Below are positions 62,437 to 64,000 of a DNA stretch of 64,000 nt, piece by piece; within the stretch, counting starts at the first letter, position 1, and each line of letters begins with the position of its first letter. Origin of the DNA: Blastocatellia bacterium. GTDB taxonomy: Bacteria > Acidobacteriota > Blastocatellia > Pyrinomonadales > Pyrinomonadaceae. Both the position numbers and the translations under genes were made by a program. The notes under the pieces were generated by a model. It saw only the letters and a list, made by a program, of their open reading frames with translations. It searched no databases and was not told the DNA's origin. Where the stretch lies: assembly GCA_003168335.1 (NCBI GenBank), contig PMSM01000010.1, forward strand, positions 334,001-398,000, read 5' to 3'.

Positions 62437-62958
62437 CTATCTCTCGAGTTTCTCGGCGGTGGTGCGATCCCGGGCCTCAGACGGGGTGCCGTAAGGTTCG
62501 AAAAAACGAGTCGTGCCTTCGGTCACGCTGGGCACTCCCTGGAGCCGTGCCGTCGAAGGTTGCGGGAGTTGAGCTACTGAAGGATTACCGAGCGCATTGG
62601 ATCGCCTCGGCTGCGTTTGGGTACCTGAGGAGAGCGACGTGTTGATTATTTTGGTTAGCAGCCGGACCAGAAAGATATCCGTGATTAGAATTGTCAGCAT
62701 TCCGGTGATCACGATTCCCGTGATCCCGTCCGGATCGAGCCGAGCAGCTCGCGAAAGCTCAACTGCGCCTGAGATCAGAACCCCAAAACCTCCCAGCGTC
62801 AGCAGGGTTAGGATCGCGCCGAGGACAATCGCCGGCTTGGTTAAGCTAATGGGTACAATTTGAGGTTGCGTCGCCAGGTCACTACCCAGGTTGGCCCCGC
62901 AACGATGGCAGTACTTCAGCTCGATCGTGTATTCAGTGCCGCAGGATGGACAGTACAT
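62437..62958 (-). CDS. Small membrane protein with N-terminal zinc ribbon
   Basis: A 173-residue protein. The N-terminal zinc ribbon MYCPSCGTEYTIELKYCHRC has two C-x2-C pairs, followed by two membrane helices (AIVLGAILTLLTLGGFGVLI, GIVITGMLTILITDIFLV) and a Pro/Thr-rich tail. I do not recognise a specific family; similar zinc-ribbon membrane proteins are common in Acidobacteriota. Confidence 0.7.
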   Translation of the reverse strand: MYCPSCGTEYTIELKYCHRCGANLGSDLATQPQIVPISLTKPAIVLGAILTLLTLGGFGVLISGAVELSRAARLDPDGITGIVITGMLTILITDIFLVRLLTKIINTSLSSGTQTQPRRSNALGNPSVAQLPQPSTARLQGVPSVTEGTTRFFEPYGTPSEARDRTTAEKLER

Positions 62959-63049
62959 GATGTTGAATGGTAAATCCGAACTACTTAATAGTAAACAATT
63001 CCGTCAATCGTACGGTTTATCGGGACTTGATGTTCACAGGGATTTGTCG

Positions 63050-63112
63050 GAAGCCCGCGCGTCAGCAAGGGCTCGGTTCCCTATCAGGCCCTCCCTGGCG
63101 GTCGGGCTTCTG
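63050..63112. repeat. REP-like palindrome family B, copy B3
   Basis: The arms GAAGCCCGCGCGTCAGCAAG GGC (63050 on) and GCCCTCCCTGGCGGTCGGGC TTC (to 63110) face each other in the gap between the zinc-ribbon and low-complexity genes. Confidence 0.87.
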
Positions 63113-63137
63113 ACACATTCTGGGATTGATCAGAATC

Positions 63138-64000
63138 TCAGCGAATCGAGTAGGCCTTGTTCTTCCACACGACTATGACCTCGCCGCCGAGTTGCTGCGC
63201 AATCGAGCGGAGTCCGGAATCAAGCGCGTCAAATTCGCTGGATCCGCGTGAGATACTCTTCACAGTCATGGAAGACTTGAACTTTGCGTCAACCCAGGCG
63301 TTGCCTTGATGCTTGAATTTTCGTCCTCCAACTGAGCGAGTTTCGGGCGCCTTTTCTTCCGCAGACTCGCGGTTCGCATCGGCAGCAGGTTGAGCCTTTG
63401 CCGCATTACCGCGAGCTTCGTTTGAACTCCGGTTATTCGCCACGGAGTTGTCTTGATCTCTCCTCGGGCCTTTAAACTTTTCATCCGCAGGTCCGCGGTT
63501 CGCGGGTGCCTGATTGACGGTCGCGCGCCGGCTATCATCCTCGGCCTGAATGTCTTTGCCCTGACCCGCTCGTGCACCATTAATCGTGCTGCTGGGTTTA
63601 TCAGCTACCTGCTGTTCCGATTTGCGGGGTCCAGACACTGAGGCGACCCGGCCAGGATTCTGTTGTTGCCGAGATCGATCTTGCGCGCGTTCAGTCTCAA
63701 CGGGTGGTGGCGGCGGGGAATAAGACTGCGACGACTCGCCTGGTTCCGCAGCTTTCTTAGCGGCCAACGCCGGACTGGATGTCGTGTCTGTTTCCTTCGC
63801 CGGCTTTGCAGGAGATTCAGTCTCGGCAGTCTTGGATTGGTCTGACTTTGAGAGCTGATCTGAATTCTGCGAAGACTGGGCAGCAGGTAGCGGGCGATCT
63901 GCCAGAGCTTGTTTTTCTTGGGGGCCGCTTTGTGACGCGCCTTCACTGGTTGGCTTCACCGCGCTCAAAGGCACCTGCTTTGTCTGTTCGTTCTGCGCTA
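63138..64000 (-). CDS. Low-complexity protein, C-terminal part (cut by window edge)
   Basis: The minus-strand frame is open to the window end, so the gene is incomplete at its 5' end; a GTG at 63974 is a possible internal start but is not needed. The visible 286 codons are rich in Pro, Ser, Lys, Gln and Asp (GESSQSYSPPPPPVETE), then end with a short folded-looking segment (KSISRGSSEFDALDSGLRSI, GGEVIVVWKNKAYSIR). The function is unknown; disorder suggests a periplasmic linker or surface protein. Confidence 0.55.
   Translation of the reverse strand, partial: AQNEQTKQVPLSAVKPTSEGASQSGPQEKQALADRPLPAAQSSQNSDQLSKSDQSKTAETESPAKPAKETDTTSSPALAAKKAAEPGESSQSYSPPPPPVETERAQDRSRQQQNPGRVASVSGPRKSEQQVADKPSSTINGARAGQGKDIQAEDDSRRATVNQAPANRGPADEKFKGPRRDQDNSVANNRSSNEARGNAAKAQPAADANRESAEEKAPETRSVGGRKFKHQGNAWVDAKFKSSMTVKSISRGSSEFDALDSGLRSIAQQLGGEVIVVWKNKAYSIR

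Overview
The window looks like chromosomal DNA of an Acidobacteriota bacterium, most likely class Blastocatellia. This is an inference from gene content: a VWFA-related Acidobacterial-type secreted protein, a DUF1501/DUF1800 pair, a DUF4097 protein, several secreted M28 peptidases, ECF sigma/anti-sigma pairs, HemQ, and intergenic gaps packed with palindromic repeats. There is no rRNA, no CRISPR array, no intact insertion sequence and no prophage. Housekeeping and accessory genes are interleaved on both strands in short operons.

Layout. 0-3.2 kb: succinate dehydrogenase (sdhC-sdhA, minus strand), an Smr-domain protein and tRNA-Arg(CCT). 3.5-7.8 kb: three co-directional genes (oxalate-CoA ligase-like enzyme, PanE-like reductase, oxalate/formate-type MFS carrier) that I read as an oxalate-to-glyoxylate module. 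7.8-15 kb: apt, a VWFA-type secreted protein, and a minus-strand sigma/anti-sigma/PDZ operon whose last gene resembles HtrA but lacks the catalytic residues. 15-25 kb: an ATP-grasp protein, TPR and membrane proteins, a second ECF sigma/anti-sigma pair, a CYTH protein and a NatAB-like ABC exporter. 25-35 kb: acylphosphatase, a large secreted protein, DUF2585, HemQ, a lipoprotein cytochrome c, tRNA-Arg(TCG), DUF4097, a class A beta-lactamase-like hydrolase, a DUF4139-like protein and a BON protein. 35-47 kb: a TPR protein, a tandemly duplicated candidate structured RNA, lnt, prfB with its +1 frameshift site, ftsK, a ComEA-like lipoprotein, glycerate 2-kinase, cysteine dioxygenase and a relic REP-associated transposase. 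47-64 kb: comEC, the birA-coaX-(unknown)-rumA operon, two M28 peptidases, a frameshifted GxxExxY gene, DUF1501/DUF1800, a papain-like protein, a zinc-ribbon membrane protein and the C-terminal part of a basic/acidic low-complexity protein cut by the window edge.

Functional links. The oxalate carrier, ligase and reductase would deliver glyoxylate, and the glycerate 2-kinase at 44 kb is the enzyme expected to return glyoxylate-derived glycerate to central metabolism. ComEA-like HHH protein and ComEC both belong to DNA uptake. The sigma/anti-sigma/pseudo-HtrA operon resembles envelope-stress operons.

The most striking non-coding signal is the number of REP-like palindromes: about ten families in nearly every gap, some running into the ends of genes and one lying in frame inside rumA. 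A transposase relic of the matching type (RAYT) is itself bracketed by such palindromes. The second is an approximately 170-nt structured element repeated at an exact 240-bp period upstream of lnt.
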